Source: Bacillota bacterium (lineage in GTDB: Bacteria; Bacillota; Clostridia; Oscillospirales; CAG-382). From it: DNA of 64,000 nucleotides. The stretch covers positions 1-64,000 of the forward strand of contig JAKPGJ010000022.1 in NCBI GenBank assembly GCA_029550965.1, written 5' to 3'. Below the pieces are notes generated by a model, which was not told where the DNA came from, made no database searches, and worked only from the letters and a program-made list of their open reading frames with translations. A program made the position numbers and the translations under genes. Positions 8,217 to 16,523 of the stretch are shown one piece after another (within the stretch, counting starts at the first letter, position 1; each line of letters starts with the position of its first letter).

Positions 8217-9719
8217 TTAAGTATCGTTATCTTCCAGATAGAATTCGATCAGCTTTTCCAAATTGTACTCAGCGGCGTCAATTCTTGCCTCGTAAGCCGA
8301 AACAAAATCTTTCGACCGGTTGTTGAGCACTTCTCTGACAAGATGCTGAATGTTGTTCAGGTTGTAAGAATATACGACGCCGAAATTGAACCGTACGCCT
8401 GCGAGCACCTTGTCGTACATCCGCGCGTCCTCGTTGGTGCGCAGATATCTGTACTTCATAATGACTTCGAAGTAGGCGGGCGTGACCGTGCGGTAAGACT
8501 CTGCGGCCAGCAGCTCAAGCGCCGCGCCGACCATCTCCAGTCTGTCCTCAGGCTCGGTGACGGGTATGGAGAGGAACGAGGAGGCGTCGTAAGCGCAGGT
8601 GTAATAATCCTCCTGCTCTTTGTCCAGCTTGGGGATGGGCAGCAAGCCGTATTCGAAATCGACATCGGTATATGTATTGACCGTGTTCAGTTTGGTGATG
8701 TTGAAAATGGTCTCCTGATTCCGGAACTTCTTCTCCATCAAATCAATGGAATCAAAGGTGTACTGACCCGGCAGCACGCCCTGATTGTTGAACAAAAGGT
8801 CGTACATTTTGTCAAAGAACTGAATCGTCCGTTCGCTCATAAACGTAAAATAGGGCAGACCTTCGCTGTTTTTTGAGGTGATCGGAATATTCGCGCCGGC
8901 GAAAAGCGCATCGATGGGCGTCGAAGCGGTCGCGATGCCGATGCCGTAGAAGTCGCCGTTGCTTCTGTCGCCGCTGCCGTCCTTGTCGTCATATATGTTT
9001 TTGACAAGCTGGTTTAAGTAGTCAAGCGTCCAGTCGCCGTCGTCCACAACCTTGTAGAAGTCGATTTCAGGGAACCATTTCTTTGCCAGGTCCTTGTTGT
9101 AGAAGGTGGCGAACGTGTAGTCAATGGAGGAGAACGACGCGTCGCCGATGACGAAATACAGCTTGTCGTTGATGGTCATTTCGCTAATAAAGTCCTGATT
9201 CCACCAGGGTTTGCTGAAATCAAGGTAGGGAACGTTGATCAAATTTTTCAGCAGTCCCTCGTTCGCGAGCGCGACGCCGTAATAAGCGTACGAAGCGATG
9301 ATGTCAAAATCATTGGTTCCGCCCAGGATTGCGGCGCGCACCGCTTCGTTAAAGTCGTTCGAGGCCCATACTGTTCCCGCAGGGGGATAATGGATGATTG
9401 TTTTGATTTTGATGTTGAGCGCTTCCTCAACTCTGCTGTTTCGGGTGTAAAGCGAGTCGTTGAGTATGGACCCGTTTGTTTCCTCCACGCCGAATTCCAT
9501 AACGTGCAGATCGTCGCTGCGGACCAAAACGTACAGCGTTTCGCCGCCGAAATCGAGATCGTCCGGTACGTTGTCCTCGATGTAAGGCCGTCCGTACTCG
9601 TCGGTTCTTTCGACCGACACTTGTGATTTTTTAGGCTTTTCATTCTGGCAGGAAACCAGCGCAGGCAAAACCGCAAAGAGAATCACAAGCAGGAAAATGA
9701 ACACTTTTTTGGCCCTCAT
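8217..9719 (-). CDS. Solute-binding lipoprotein, ABC-importer type (copy 1)
   Basis: A lipoprotein signal peptide (MRAKKVFIFLLVILFAVLPALVSC, lipobox LVSC) is followed by a roughly 475-residue mature protein with the look of cluster-D extracellular sugar-binding proteins: an aromatic-rich YLDFSKPWWNQDF segment, TFATFYNKDLAKKW, DGDWTLDYLNQLV, and a C-terminal helical region. The start is fixed by AAAGGAGCATCT before MRAKK. It has its own promoter and terminator. No permease or ATPase genes lie nearby, so the partner is elsewhere or this is an orphan receptor. Copy 2 directly upstream is a close paralogue. The ligand is unknown. Confidence 0.82.
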   Translation of the reverse strand: MRAKKVFIFLLVILFAVLPALVSCQNEKPKKSQVSVERTDEYGRPYIEDNVPDDLDFGGETLYVLVRSDDLHVMEFGVEETNGSILNDSLYTRNSRVEEALNIKIKTIIHYPPAGTVWASNDFNEAVRAAILGGTNDFDIIASYAYYGVALANEGLLKNLINVPYLDFSKPWWNQDFISEMTINDKLYFVIGDASFSSIDYTFATFYNKDLAKKWFPEIDFYKVVDDGDWTLDYLNQLVKNIYDDKDGSGDRSNGDFYGIGIATASTPIDALFAGANIPITSKNSEGLPYFTFMSERTIQFFDKMYDLLFNNQGVLPGQYTFDSIDLMEKKFRNQETIFNITKLNTVNTYTDVDFEYGLLPIPKLDKEQEDYYTCAYDASSFLSIPVTEPEDRLEMVGAALELLAAESYRTVTPAYFEVIMKYRYLRTNEDARMYDKVLAGVRFNFGVVYSYNLNNIQHLVREVLNNRSKDFVSAYEARIDAAEYNLEKLIEFYLEDNDT

Positions 9720-9753
9720 AGATGCTCCTTTCAAGTAGATATTTCTTAATATA

Positions 9754-9782
9754 AATATACGATAAAAACAACACAAAGTCAA
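9754..9782 (-). promoter_or_regulatory. Sigma-A type promoter of solute-binding copy 1
   Basis: On the minus strand TTGACT, a 17-bp spacer and TATATT lie about 35 nt before the start codon. Each hexamer matches consensus at 5 of 6 positions. Confidence 0.65.
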
Positions 9783-9835
9783 CAAATAATTAACGGATAA
9801 TACATATATTATAGGATGTTTTATAATATAAAAAA

Positions 9836-9863
9836 CCGGTTTCTCATTTGTTTGAGAAACCGG
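9836..9863 (-). terminator. Terminator of solute-binding copy 2
   Basis: A perfect 11-bp stem (CCGGTTTCTCA/TGAGAAACCGG) with a 6-nt loop is followed on the minus strand by TTTTTTAT. It separates the two paralogous genes into independent units. Confidence 0.88.
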
Positions 9864-9883
9864 CTTCGATATTCGCCGCGGTT

Positions 9884-11386
9884 TTATGTGTCGTTGTCTT
9901 CCATATAGAATTCAAGCAGCTGTTCTAAGTTGTACTCCGCTTTGTCGATGGTCCGCTCGTAGGTGGAGACGAAATCCTTCGACCGTTGATCAAGGATATC
10001 TCTGACGATATGCTGGATATCGTTCAGGCAGTAAGAATATACGACGCCGAAATTGTAGGTGACGCCTTCGAGCACTTTGTCGTACATCCGCGCGTCCTCG
10101 TTGGTGCGCAGATATCTGTACTTCATAATGACCTCGAAGTAAGCGGGCGTGACCGTGCGGTAAGACTCTGCGGCGAGCAGCTCAAGCATTGCGCCGACCA
10201 TCGGCAGCCTGTCTGACGGCTCCGTAATCGGGATGCAGAGCATCGAGCAGGAGTCGGAACAGCAGGTGTAATAATCTTCCTGGTCTTTGTCCAGCTTGGG
10301 GATGGGCAGCAAGCCGTATTCGAAATCAACGTCGGCCAGCAGGTTGACAATATCCAGTTTGTCGATGTTGAAAATGGTTTCCTGATTCTTAAACTTCTGC
10401 TGCATCTTTTGAATGGATTCGCCGGTATATTTTCCCGGCAGCACGCCCTGGTTGTTGAACAGCAGTTCGTACATTTTGTCGAAGAACTGAATCGTCCGTT
10501 CGCTCATAAACGTGAAGTAGGGAAGTCCTTCGTTGTTTTTCGAAGTGATGGGAATGTTCGCGGCCGCGAAAAGCGGGTCGAGCGGGGTGGAGGCTGTCGC
10601 CATGCCGATGCCGAAGAAGTCGCCTTCGGATTTATCGCCGCTGCCGTCCTTATCTTCGTATGTATTTTTTACAAGCTGATGGAAATAGTCGAGCGTCCAG
10701 TCGCCGTCGTCCACAACCTTGTAGAAGTCGACTTCGGGGTACCATTTCTTCGCAAGGTCTTTGTTGTAGAAGGTGGCGAACGTATAATAAATGGAAGAGA
10801 ACGACGCGTCGCCGATGACGAAGTACAGCTTGTTGTTGATGTTCATTTCGTTGATAAAGTCCTGATTCCACCAGGGCTTGCTGAAATCAAGGTAGGGAAT
10901 GTTGACCAGGTTTTTCAGCAGTCCTTCGTTCGCGAGCGCGACGCCGTAGTAGCCGTAAATCGAGATTACGTCAAAATCGTTGGTGCCGCCCAGGATCGCG
11001 GTGCGCACTTTCTCGTTGAAGTTGAAAGGCGCGTAGGTGCCGGCGTCGGTGGTCTGCACCAGCGTTTTGATTTTTATGTTGAGCGCTTCCTCAACTCTGC
11101 TGTTTCGGAGGTAGAGCGAGTCGTTGAGAATCGAGCCGTCCGTTTCCTCTACGCCGAACTCCTTCTTGTAAAGTTCGCCCTCGCGGACCAGAATGGTTAC
11201 CGTTTCGCCGCCGAAGTCGAGGTCGTCCGGTACGTTGTCCTCGATGTAAGGTCTTCCGTACTCGTCGGTTCTTTCGATCGAGGTCTGCGCTTTTTTGGGT
11301 TTCGTGTTATTCTGACAGGAAACCAGCAAAGGCGAAACCGCTAAGAGAATCACAAACAGGAAAATCAGAACTTTTTTTATTTTCAT
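9884..11386 (-). CDS. Solute-binding lipoprotein, ABC-importer type (copy 2)
   Basis: A close paralogue of the preceding gene: same length (500 aa), same signal peptide style (lipobox LVSC), same ERTDEYGRPYIEDNVPDDLDFGGET opening of the mature protein, and long identical blocks such as the PYLDFSKPWWNQDF and YFEVIMKYRYLRTNEDARMYDKVL regions. Differences cluster in short segments (for example the ETVTILVREGELYKKEF region and DSCSMLCIPITEPSDRL), which may alter ligand choice. The start has AAGGGGATAGACTTTT before it. It has its own promoter and terminator. No transporter genes are adjacent. This is a tandem duplication with moderate divergence. Confidence 0.82.
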   Translation of the reverse strand: MKIKKVLIFLFVILLAVSPLLVSCQNNTKPKKAQTSIERTDEYGRPYIEDNVPDDLDFGGETVTILVREGELYKKEFGVEETDGSILNDSLYLRNSRVEEALNIKIKTLVQTTDAGTYAPFNFNEKVRTAILGGTNDFDVISIYGYYGVALANEGLLKNLVNIPYLDFSKPWWNQDFINEMNINNKLYFVIGDASFSSIYYTFATFYNKDLAKKWYPEVDFYKVVDDGDWTLDYFHQLVKNTYEDKDGSGDKSEGDFFGIGMATASTPLDPLFAAANIPITSKNNEGLPYFTFMSERTIQFFDKMYELLFNNQGVLPGKYTGESIQKMQQKFKNQETIFNIDKLDIVNLLADVDFEYGLLPIPKLDKDQEDYYTCCSDSCSMLCIPITEPSDRLPMVGAMLELLAAESYRTVTPAYFEVIMKYRYLRTNEDARMYDKVLEGVTYNFGVVYSYCLNDIQHIVRDILDQRSKDFVSTYERTIDKAEYNLEQLLEFYMEDNDT

Positions 11387-11427
11387 AAAAGTCTATCCCC
11401 TTTAGTTTGTTAAAATGTCCACATATA

Positions 11428-11456
11428 TTTATATTATAAAATCCAAAGAATGTCAA
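11428..11456 (-). promoter_or_regulatory. Sigma-A type promoter of solute-binding copy 2
   Basis: On the minus strand TTGACA, 17 bp and TATAAA precede the gene by about 40 nt. It is almost full consensus. Confidence 0.7.
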
Positions 11457-11568
11457 CAAACAATCAGCAAAATTTACGAAATTATTTGAATTATGTTGAA
11501 TAAACAGCGCGAAACCTGCGATCAAACCTGCGCCGGTTGAAAATATATTCAAATTCATTTTTAAGGTA

Positions 11569-11597
11569 TTGAAAAACCGGCGAAAATATGATAAAGT
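11569..11597 (+). promoter_or_regulatory. Candidate promoter of clpP
   Basis: TTGAAA, a 17-bp spacer and TAAAGT lie about 30 nt before the clpP start. No CtsR direct repeat (GGTCAAA-type) is visible around it. Confidence 0.45.
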
Positions 11598-11628
11598 ATG
11601 CAAATAACGATCATGGGAGGAATTCAAC

Positions 11629-12213
11629 ATGATACCTTCACCAACATTTATTGAGAACGAGGGCGGCAGACAGGTAGGATACGATCTGTTTTCAAGGCTT
11701 CTCAAGGACAGAATCGTGCTTTTGTTCAATGAGATAACCGACGACCTGGCTTGCTCGATCGTAGGGCAGCTTTTGTATCTTGCTGCGCAGGATCCTGAAA
11801 AAGAAATCAAAATGTATATAAACTCTCCCGGAGGCAGCGTATCTGCCGGTTTTGCCATTTATGATACCATGAAGAACTTAACCTGCGACGTTTCGACGAT
11901 CTGCGTCGGCGCCGCGTGCAGCATGGGTGCGTTTCTGCTCGCCGCGGGAACCAAAGGAAAACGCTTCGCGCTGCCGAACAGCGAAATTATGCTGCATCAG
12001 GTGATCGGCACGGTGGGCGGCCAGGCTACGGATATGCTCATTGCGACCAATTTCGCAAAGCGCACAAAAGAGAGAATCAATAGAATACTTGCCGAGAATA
12101 TCGGAAAGGATATTGAAACCATCACGCGCGATACCGAGCGGGACAACTGGATGTACGCCGAGGACGCGCTCGCTTACGGCATTATAGACGGGATTTTGGA
12201 AGCAAAAAAATAG
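11629..12213 (+). CDS. clpP: ATP-dependent Clp protease proteolytic subunit
   Basis: A barrel-shaped serine peptidase that degrades proteins fed by Clp ATPases. The catalytic triad is visible: Ser in GAACSMGAFLLAAG, His in MLHQVIG, and Asp in ETITRDTERD. The 194-aa length is canonical, and the short N-terminal propeptide-like stretch begins MIPSPTF. GGGAGG lies 8-9 nt before the ATG. It is monocistronic with its own terminator. No clpX is beside it, but a ClpC-like ATPase with an IGF-type ClpP-docking loop is encoded 14 kb downstream and is a plausible partner. Confidence 0.95.
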   Translation: MIPSPTFIENEGGRQVGYDLFSRLLKDRIVLLFNEITDDLACSIVGQLLYLAAQDPEKEIKMYINSPGGSVSAGFAIYDTMKNLTCDVSTICVGAACSMGAFLLAAGTKGKRFALPNSEIMLHQVIGTVGGQATDMLIATNFAKRTKERINRILAENIGKDIETITRDTERDNWMYAEDALAYGIIDGILEAKK

Positions 12214-12261
12214 TTTTTACTTACAAAGTTTGGTTCTCTAATACCTTGTTACAACACGGAT

Positions 12262-12281
12262 GGGGCAGCAAAAGCTGCCCC
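12262..12281 (+). terminator. Terminator of clpP
   Basis: A perfect 8-bp GC-rich stem (GGGGCAGC/GCTGCCCC) with an AAAA loop is followed by GTATTTCAG. The T-run is poor, but the stem is strong. Confidence 0.65.
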
Positions 12282-12320
12282 GTATTTCAGTATAGAAACA
12301 TTTCGTAGGATGTGATTTGT

Positions 12321-13247
12321 TTGCAGTTTCTCAATACTGCGGTCAATGTGCTCGTCATGCTTGCGTATGCCGCGCCGGGCTATGTTTTTATTAAGCGCAA
12401 AATGGTAGAAGAAGAATCTATCAACGCGTTCGCAAAGGTTTTGCTGCTGATATGTCAGCCCTGTCTGTCCATCTATTCGTTCAACAAGGCGGATTATACG
12501 CCCGAGCTCGGAAAGCAGATGCTGCTGTTCTTTATTTTAGGCACTCTTTTGCAGCTGGTTATGCTGGTGCTTACATATCTTGCGTTCAGAAAGAAGTGCA
12601 AAACGGACGCTTCATACAGCGTGTGCACGATTGCAGGAACACTGGGGAATGTCGGATTTTTGGGCGTGCCGCTGCTGGAAGCGTTGATCGAGAACAAAAA
12701 CGCCGTCGCTTTTTCCGCAGTATATATTATCGGCATGAACTTTATATCCTGGACGGTCGCTTCGGCCATCATAACGGGAGATAAAAAGTACATCAGCCTA
12801 AAAAAGCTGATATTCAATCAGGTCATTCTGACGCTCGCCATCGCGCTTCCGCTGTTTTTGACAAAAACAAAACTGCCGGCCGTATTGGATAACAGCGTAA
12901 CCGTTTTGGGAAAAATGACTACGCCCCTGTCCATGCTGATTCTCGGCATGCGGCTGGGACTTATTGAGTTTAAGCAGCTGTATTCGGACAGGAAGGTTTT
13001 CTTCTTCGTGTTTTTAAAGCTCATCGTATTTCCGTTGTTCGGAATGGCGGTCGTGAGCTTTCTGCCGTTAGAACCCTATATCAAAGCTACGCTGGTGATC
13101 TTATGCTGCTGCCCGACGGCCTCCGCCGTGCTCAGCTTCGCGGAGATGTATAACAAGGGGCAGAAAACCGCGGCGAACATCGTATTGGTCAGCACGCTTT
13201 TGAGCGTGATTACCATACCGCTTTTGATGCTGCTGGTAAAGGTGTAA
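12321..13247 (+). CDS. AEC (auxin efflux carrier) family transporter
   Basis: An integral membrane protein of about 308 aa with some ten hydrophobic segments in the two-times-five arrangement of the AEC/Mem_trans family. Typical features are the N-terminal AAPGYVFIKRKMVEEESI segment, Pro-containing helix LLICQPCLSIYSF, central TLGNVGFLGVPLLEAL, and C-terminal half motif TTPLSMLILGMRLG followed by CCCPTASAVLSFAEMY. Family members export or exchange organic acids such as malate, but the substrate is not readable. The GTG at 12312 is 1 nt from AGGA, so TTG at 12321 (10 nt away) is the better start. Confidence 0.88.
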   Translation: MQFLNTAVNVLVMLAYAAPGYVFIKRKMVEEESINAFAKVLLLICQPCLSIYSFNKADYTPELGKQMLLFFILGTLLQLVMLVLTYLAFRKKCKTDASYSVCTIAGTLGNVGFLGVPLLEALIENKNAVAFSAVYIIGMNFISWTVASAIITGDKKYISLKKLIFNQVILTLAIALPLFLTKTKLPAVLDNSVTVLGKMTTPLSMLILGMRLGLIEFKQLYSDRKVFFFVFLKLIVFPLFGMAVVSFLPLEPYIKATLVILCCCPTASAVLSFAEMYNKGQKTAANIVLVSTLLSVITIPLLMLLVKV

Positions 13248-13262
13248 ATTTTTTAATAGAAC

Positions 13263-13291
13263 TTGACATAATGTGTATTATTCTTTATAAT
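13263..13291 (+). promoter_or_regulatory. Consensus sigma-A promoter of the GH73-dockerin gene
   Basis: Perfect TTGACA, 17 bp, perfect TATAAT. The start codon is about 50 nt downstream. Confidence 0.85.
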
Positions 13292-13343
13292 ATTGTAGAA
13301 AGATGGGAAAATGATGGGAATGTTCATCACGGAGGTTGTGTAA

Positions 13344-15461
13344 TTGGATATAAAAACAAAGCGAAAATCGCTTCATGCGTACATATCGTTCATAACGGCG
13401 TTTTTCATAATGCTTACGAGCATGGCCGCGTTTCCGCTGAAGGCGGAAGCGAGCGCCGAAAAAATAGCGCAGTTATCCATCAATAAACAGTATTTTCGGC
13501 GGACCATCGGTTCTTATGCTCGGGCGAATATGTATAAATATGACGTTTTAGCGTCGCTGATGACAGCGCAGGCGATTCTTGAATCAAGCTGGGGAACCAG
13601 TTTGCTCGCCACAACATCGAACAATCTGTTCGGCATGACAGTCGGCAGCTGGAAGGGCAAGGTGAATTACAAAGGCAATATCTGTAAGGATTACGACGAC
13701 GCGGTCCTGTTCCGGCAGGCAAGCAAAGATTACCTATGGCGGGTTTACGACAGCTGGTTTGAAAGCATGGAAGATTACGGGACTTTGGTCGGCACCTCGA
13801 GCCTGTACGAAGAGGTTCGGGGCGTAAAGGATTATAAAACAGCGTGCAAGAACATCGCCAAAAGGTATGCGCCGCCGTCAGATCCGAGAAATGCAGAATA
13901 TGCCGAGAAACTGATTAAGTTAATAGAAGATTACGACTTAACCGAGTTTGACAACGCAGAACCGAACGAATTCGCGCTTACCATGACCGACGCCAAGATA
14001 GAGATGAATAAAGGCGCAACCTATCAGCTTTCGGCAAACATTGTCGGAACGACGACGCAGCCTCTTGTCTGGGAGTCGTCCAATAATATAATTGCCAAAG
14101 TTTCGCAGGATGGTATTGTTACCGCAAAATTTGCGGGAACAACACTGATTACCGCAACCATCGGTGATAAAGAAGCATGCTGTATTGTTACAGTAAATGG
14201 CAATGCAGTAACTACCGATTATATAAAAATCAGGGAAAGTCATAGCGTATCCAGTAAGGAGTTGGGAAGATTTCTCAGCGGTACGCAGATTATGGTTACA
14301 GGTGATGCTGTACATACCGATGATGTAAATTACCCGGATTGGTATCCTGTAACTGGTTTTACAGAGAAAGATGAGCTGGTCAGCGGTTGGTGTTATGCTG
14401 GTTATATAAGCATACTGAAAACCGAAGAGCCGATTCAGGTAAAAAACATCGCCTTTCACCGGTATGAGCTCAACCGGGACATCAACCGTACATATCAGAT
14501 GAAATACGCGGTCGCTCCCTGCGACGCCGAGGACCAGACGCTGACCTGGACCAGCTCCGACCCTTCTGTCGCGAGCGTTGAAGACGGGCTGATTACGACC
14601 CATAATTACGGCACCGCCGTTATCACGGCAACCGCCTTGAGCGGCGTGTCGAAATCCTGCGTGGTCTATGTTACGGACAAGACCGTAAAGTATAAGGCGA
14701 TGGCGGTAACCGAATTAAGGGTACGGCCGGAGGACAATACGTTAAAATCGGAAATCGGAAGGTTCGCGACAGGCACCATCCTTACCGTCACGGACAACTA
14801 CTATATCGATGGCCGGCCAATCAGCGACGACTTCTATTACGCGGAAGGCGTCATGTCAAACGGCAATATGGGCGCCGGATTTTCCACCGCGCATTATATC
14901 TTCTTAATGGAAAGATTGGAAACGGCGGATCCTGATCCGGGCAACGGAGACCCGGAAACGCCTGAAGAACCGGAGGATCCGGAGAATCCTGAAAACCCCG
15001 GACAGCCCGTGACCGGCGTTATCCCGAACGACTATCCGTTTGACGACAGCGCGCTTGTCGCAAAAGACGGATACCTGTACGGCGTGCCGCTTTCTTCCAC
15101 AGTCGGCGCGCTGCTGGAGCGCTTATCCGGCGCGGAAGCGTCCGTGTATGACGCGGACGGAAATCTGCTTTCCGCACACGACTTTGTCACAACCGGCTGT
15201 ACGCTCGAGATAAAGAGCGAAAACGCGCTGCTGCGCGCGGTTGTCGTGATCAAGGGCGACGTCGACGGTTCGGGAGAATTGGATTCGTTCGACATGCTGC
15301 TCGTAAAGCGCGCCATTATCGGCACGCATACGCTGGATGGCCCGTACCTGATGGCTGCGCTCGTCGCGGACGGCAGCGAGCTGAGTTCGCTGGATTTTCT
15401 GTTGATGAAAAGGCATTTCATCGGCAGCTACACGATTGAGCAAACGCCGAATGATAATTGA
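13344..15461 (+). CDS. Secreted GH73 glucosaminidase with Big2 repeats and a C-terminal dockerin
   Basis: A signal peptide (to about residue 36) is followed by a glucosaminidase (GH73) domain at roughly residues 45-195, with the catalytic Glu in QAILESSWG (residue 80) and the NNLFGMTVG signature. Two bacterial Ig-like Big2 domains (LVWESSNNIIAKVSQDGIVTA and LTWTSSDPSVASVEDGLITT) alternate with SH3-like regions (YIKIRESHSVSSKELG..., VTELRVRPEDNTLKSEIG). A Pro/Glu-rich linker (PETPEEPEDPENPENPGQP) leads to a dockerin-like module whose first repeat is DVDGSGELDSFDMLLVKR. It probably trims peptidoglycan at the cell surface. The start is TTG, 8 nt after GGAGG. No cohesin or scaffoldin is in the window. 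Confidence 0.85.
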   Translation: MDIKTKRKSLHAYISFITAFFIMLTSMAAFPLKAEASAEKIAQLSINKQYFRRTIGSYARANMYKYDVLASLMTAQAILESSWGTSLLATTSNNLFGMTVGSWKGKVNYKGNICKDYDDAVLFRQASKDYLWRVYDSWFESMEDYGTLVGTSSLYEEVRGVKDYKTACKNIAKRYAPPSDPRNAEYAEKLIKLIEDYDLTEFDNAEPNEFALTMTDAKIEMNKGATYQLSANIVGTTTQPLVWESSNNIIAKVSQDGIVTAKFAGTTLITATIGDKEACCIVTVNGNAVTTDYIKIRESHSVSSKELGRFLSGTQIMVTGDAVHTDDVNYPDWYPVTGFTEKDELVSGWCYAGYISILKTEEPIQVKNIAFHRYELNRDINRTYQMKYAVAPCDAEDQTLTWTSSDPSVASVEDGLITTHNYGTAVITATALSGVSKSCVVYVTDKTVKYKAMAVTELRVRPEDNTLKSEIGRFATGTILTVTDNYYIDGRPISDDFYYAEGVMSNGNMGAGFSTAHYIFLMERLETADPDPGNGDPETPEEPEDPENPENPGQPVTGVIPNDYPFDDSALVAKDGYLYGVPLSSTVGALLERLSGAEASVYDADGNLLSAHDFVTTGCTLEIKSENALLRAVVVIKGDVDGSGELDSFDMLLVKRAIIGTHTLDGPYLMAALVADGSELSSLDFLLMKRHFIGSYTIEQTPNDN

Positions 15462-15492
15462 CTAAAAATATCCTTTCTATGAATTTTTATTA

Positions 15493-15521
15493 TTGATTTT
15501 TATAACGAAGTATGTTATAAT
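15493..15521 (+). promoter_or_regulatory. Promoter of the discoidin-like surface protein
   Basis: TTGATT, 17 bp, TATAAT, about 45 nt before the ATG. Confidence 0.7.
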
Positions 15522-15564
15522 ATGAACGGCTTTAAAATCCATTAATAAAAGGAGATTTTAGTTA

Positions 15565-16446
15565 ATGAAGAAGCTATCTGTATTCGTATTAACGGCATTG
15601 CTCGCAGTTTCTTTATTCGCTGTATTCGCGAATGCTGAAGAACAAAACGTTGCGCTGGGCAAATCATACACCTACACCGGCGCATATACCGATCCGAACA
15701 GCGGAAACGTACTGTATCCCGACACCGACAACAAAGAGCTTACAGACGGCATCGCAGCTTCAAAGGATGCGGACGTAGCTTACGGCGTCGATTTGTGGGT
15801 TGGTATGAATCAGGGCGGCGCAGGCGTTGTTCCCAACAGCGGAACCGTTGAGATTGTCGTTGACCTTGGCTCATCCGTTTCCGGCATCACAAAGTTTACG
15901 TTGAACACGCTGCATCTGGCAGGTCCGGCGATCAAACGTCCGAGCGAAGTTACGATTTCCGTTTCTACGGACAATCAGAACTTCAGCAACGTAGGCAAAA
16001 TGACCTCCAACCAGGTTGTTTCGAAACCCGGCGCGGACGATAACAGCAAAGAAGACGGCATTTATGAGTTCACGCTTTCTTCGACCGAGAAGACCGCACG
16101 GTACGTAAAGTATACGATTAAGCTCGGCAGCGCATGGTGCTTCGTTTCCGAAGTCGGCGTTTACACAGGCGCGCCTGCAGCTTCTAAGGATCCGATTGGT
16201 GAGACAAGCAGCGAAGAGGCAACTTCTTCTCAGGCGCAGTCTCAGGCTGCTTCCGCCGCAGAATCCTCTAAGCCCCAGGCAACTTCGTCCGCAGCTTCTT
16301 CGACAGCTTCTACAACTTCAGCAGCAGAGAGCGCTGAGAGCAGCGGTTTAAGCACGGGCGCTATCATCGGTATCGTTATCGGCGCGGTAGTCGTTATCGG
16401 AATTGTTGTTGCTGTTATCGTTGTAAACAAAAAGAAGAATCAGTAA
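15565..16446 (+). CDS. Membrane-anchored discoidin-like (F5/8 type C) surface protein
   Basis: Signal peptide (MKKLSVFVLTALLAVSLFA...), then a discoidin/galactose-binding-like jelly-roll domain (NVALGKSYTYTG at its start, LTDG, VEIVVDLGSSVSGITKFTL, EVTISVSTDNQNFSNVG, ARYVKYTIKLG...SEVGVY at its end). A Ser/Ala/Thr-rich linker of about 50 residues follows, then one C-terminal membrane helix (GAIIGIVIGAVVVIGIVVAVIVV) with a Lys-rich tail. It should present a carbohydrate- or surface-binding domain outside the membrane. It has its own promoter and terminator. It is one of three discoidin-like proteins in the window. Confidence 0.8.
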   Translation: MKKLSVFVLTALLAVSLFAVFANAEEQNVALGKSYTYTGAYTDPNSGNVLYPDTDNKELTDGIAASKDADVAYGVDLWVGMNQGGAGVVPNSGTVEIVVDLGSSVSGITKFTLNTLHLAGPAIKRPSEVTISVSTDNQNFSNVGKMTSNQVVSKPGADDNSKEDGIYEFTLSSTEKTARYVKYTIKLGSAWCFVSEVGVYTGAPAASKDPIGETSSEEATSSQAQSQAASAAESSKPQATSSAASSTASTTSAAESAESSGLSTGAIIGIVIGAVVVIGIVVAVIVVNKKKNQ

Positions 16447-16464
16447 TACATAATTCAGGAAAAT

Positions 16465-16493
16465 CAAAAGGATAGCCTTGCGCTGTCCTTTTG
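16465..16493 (+). terminator. Terminator after the discoidin-like gene
   Basis: CAAAAGGATAG/CTGTCCTTTTG with one T-G wobble and a 7-nt loop, followed by TTATATA. The T-run is short. Confidence 0.6.
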
Positions 16494-16523
16494 TTATATA
16501 AATGCAATTATGTGAGGTTTACC

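Noticed and set aside
8208-8876. Plus-strand ORF of 222 codons opposite a binding lipoprotein
   Set aside because: It is a shadow frame of the lipoprotein gene with Val/Arg-rich composition and no ribosome binding site. The same holds for the other long opposite-strand ORFs at 7051-8127, 10409-11344, 42876-43634, 51003-51749 and 59521-60672.
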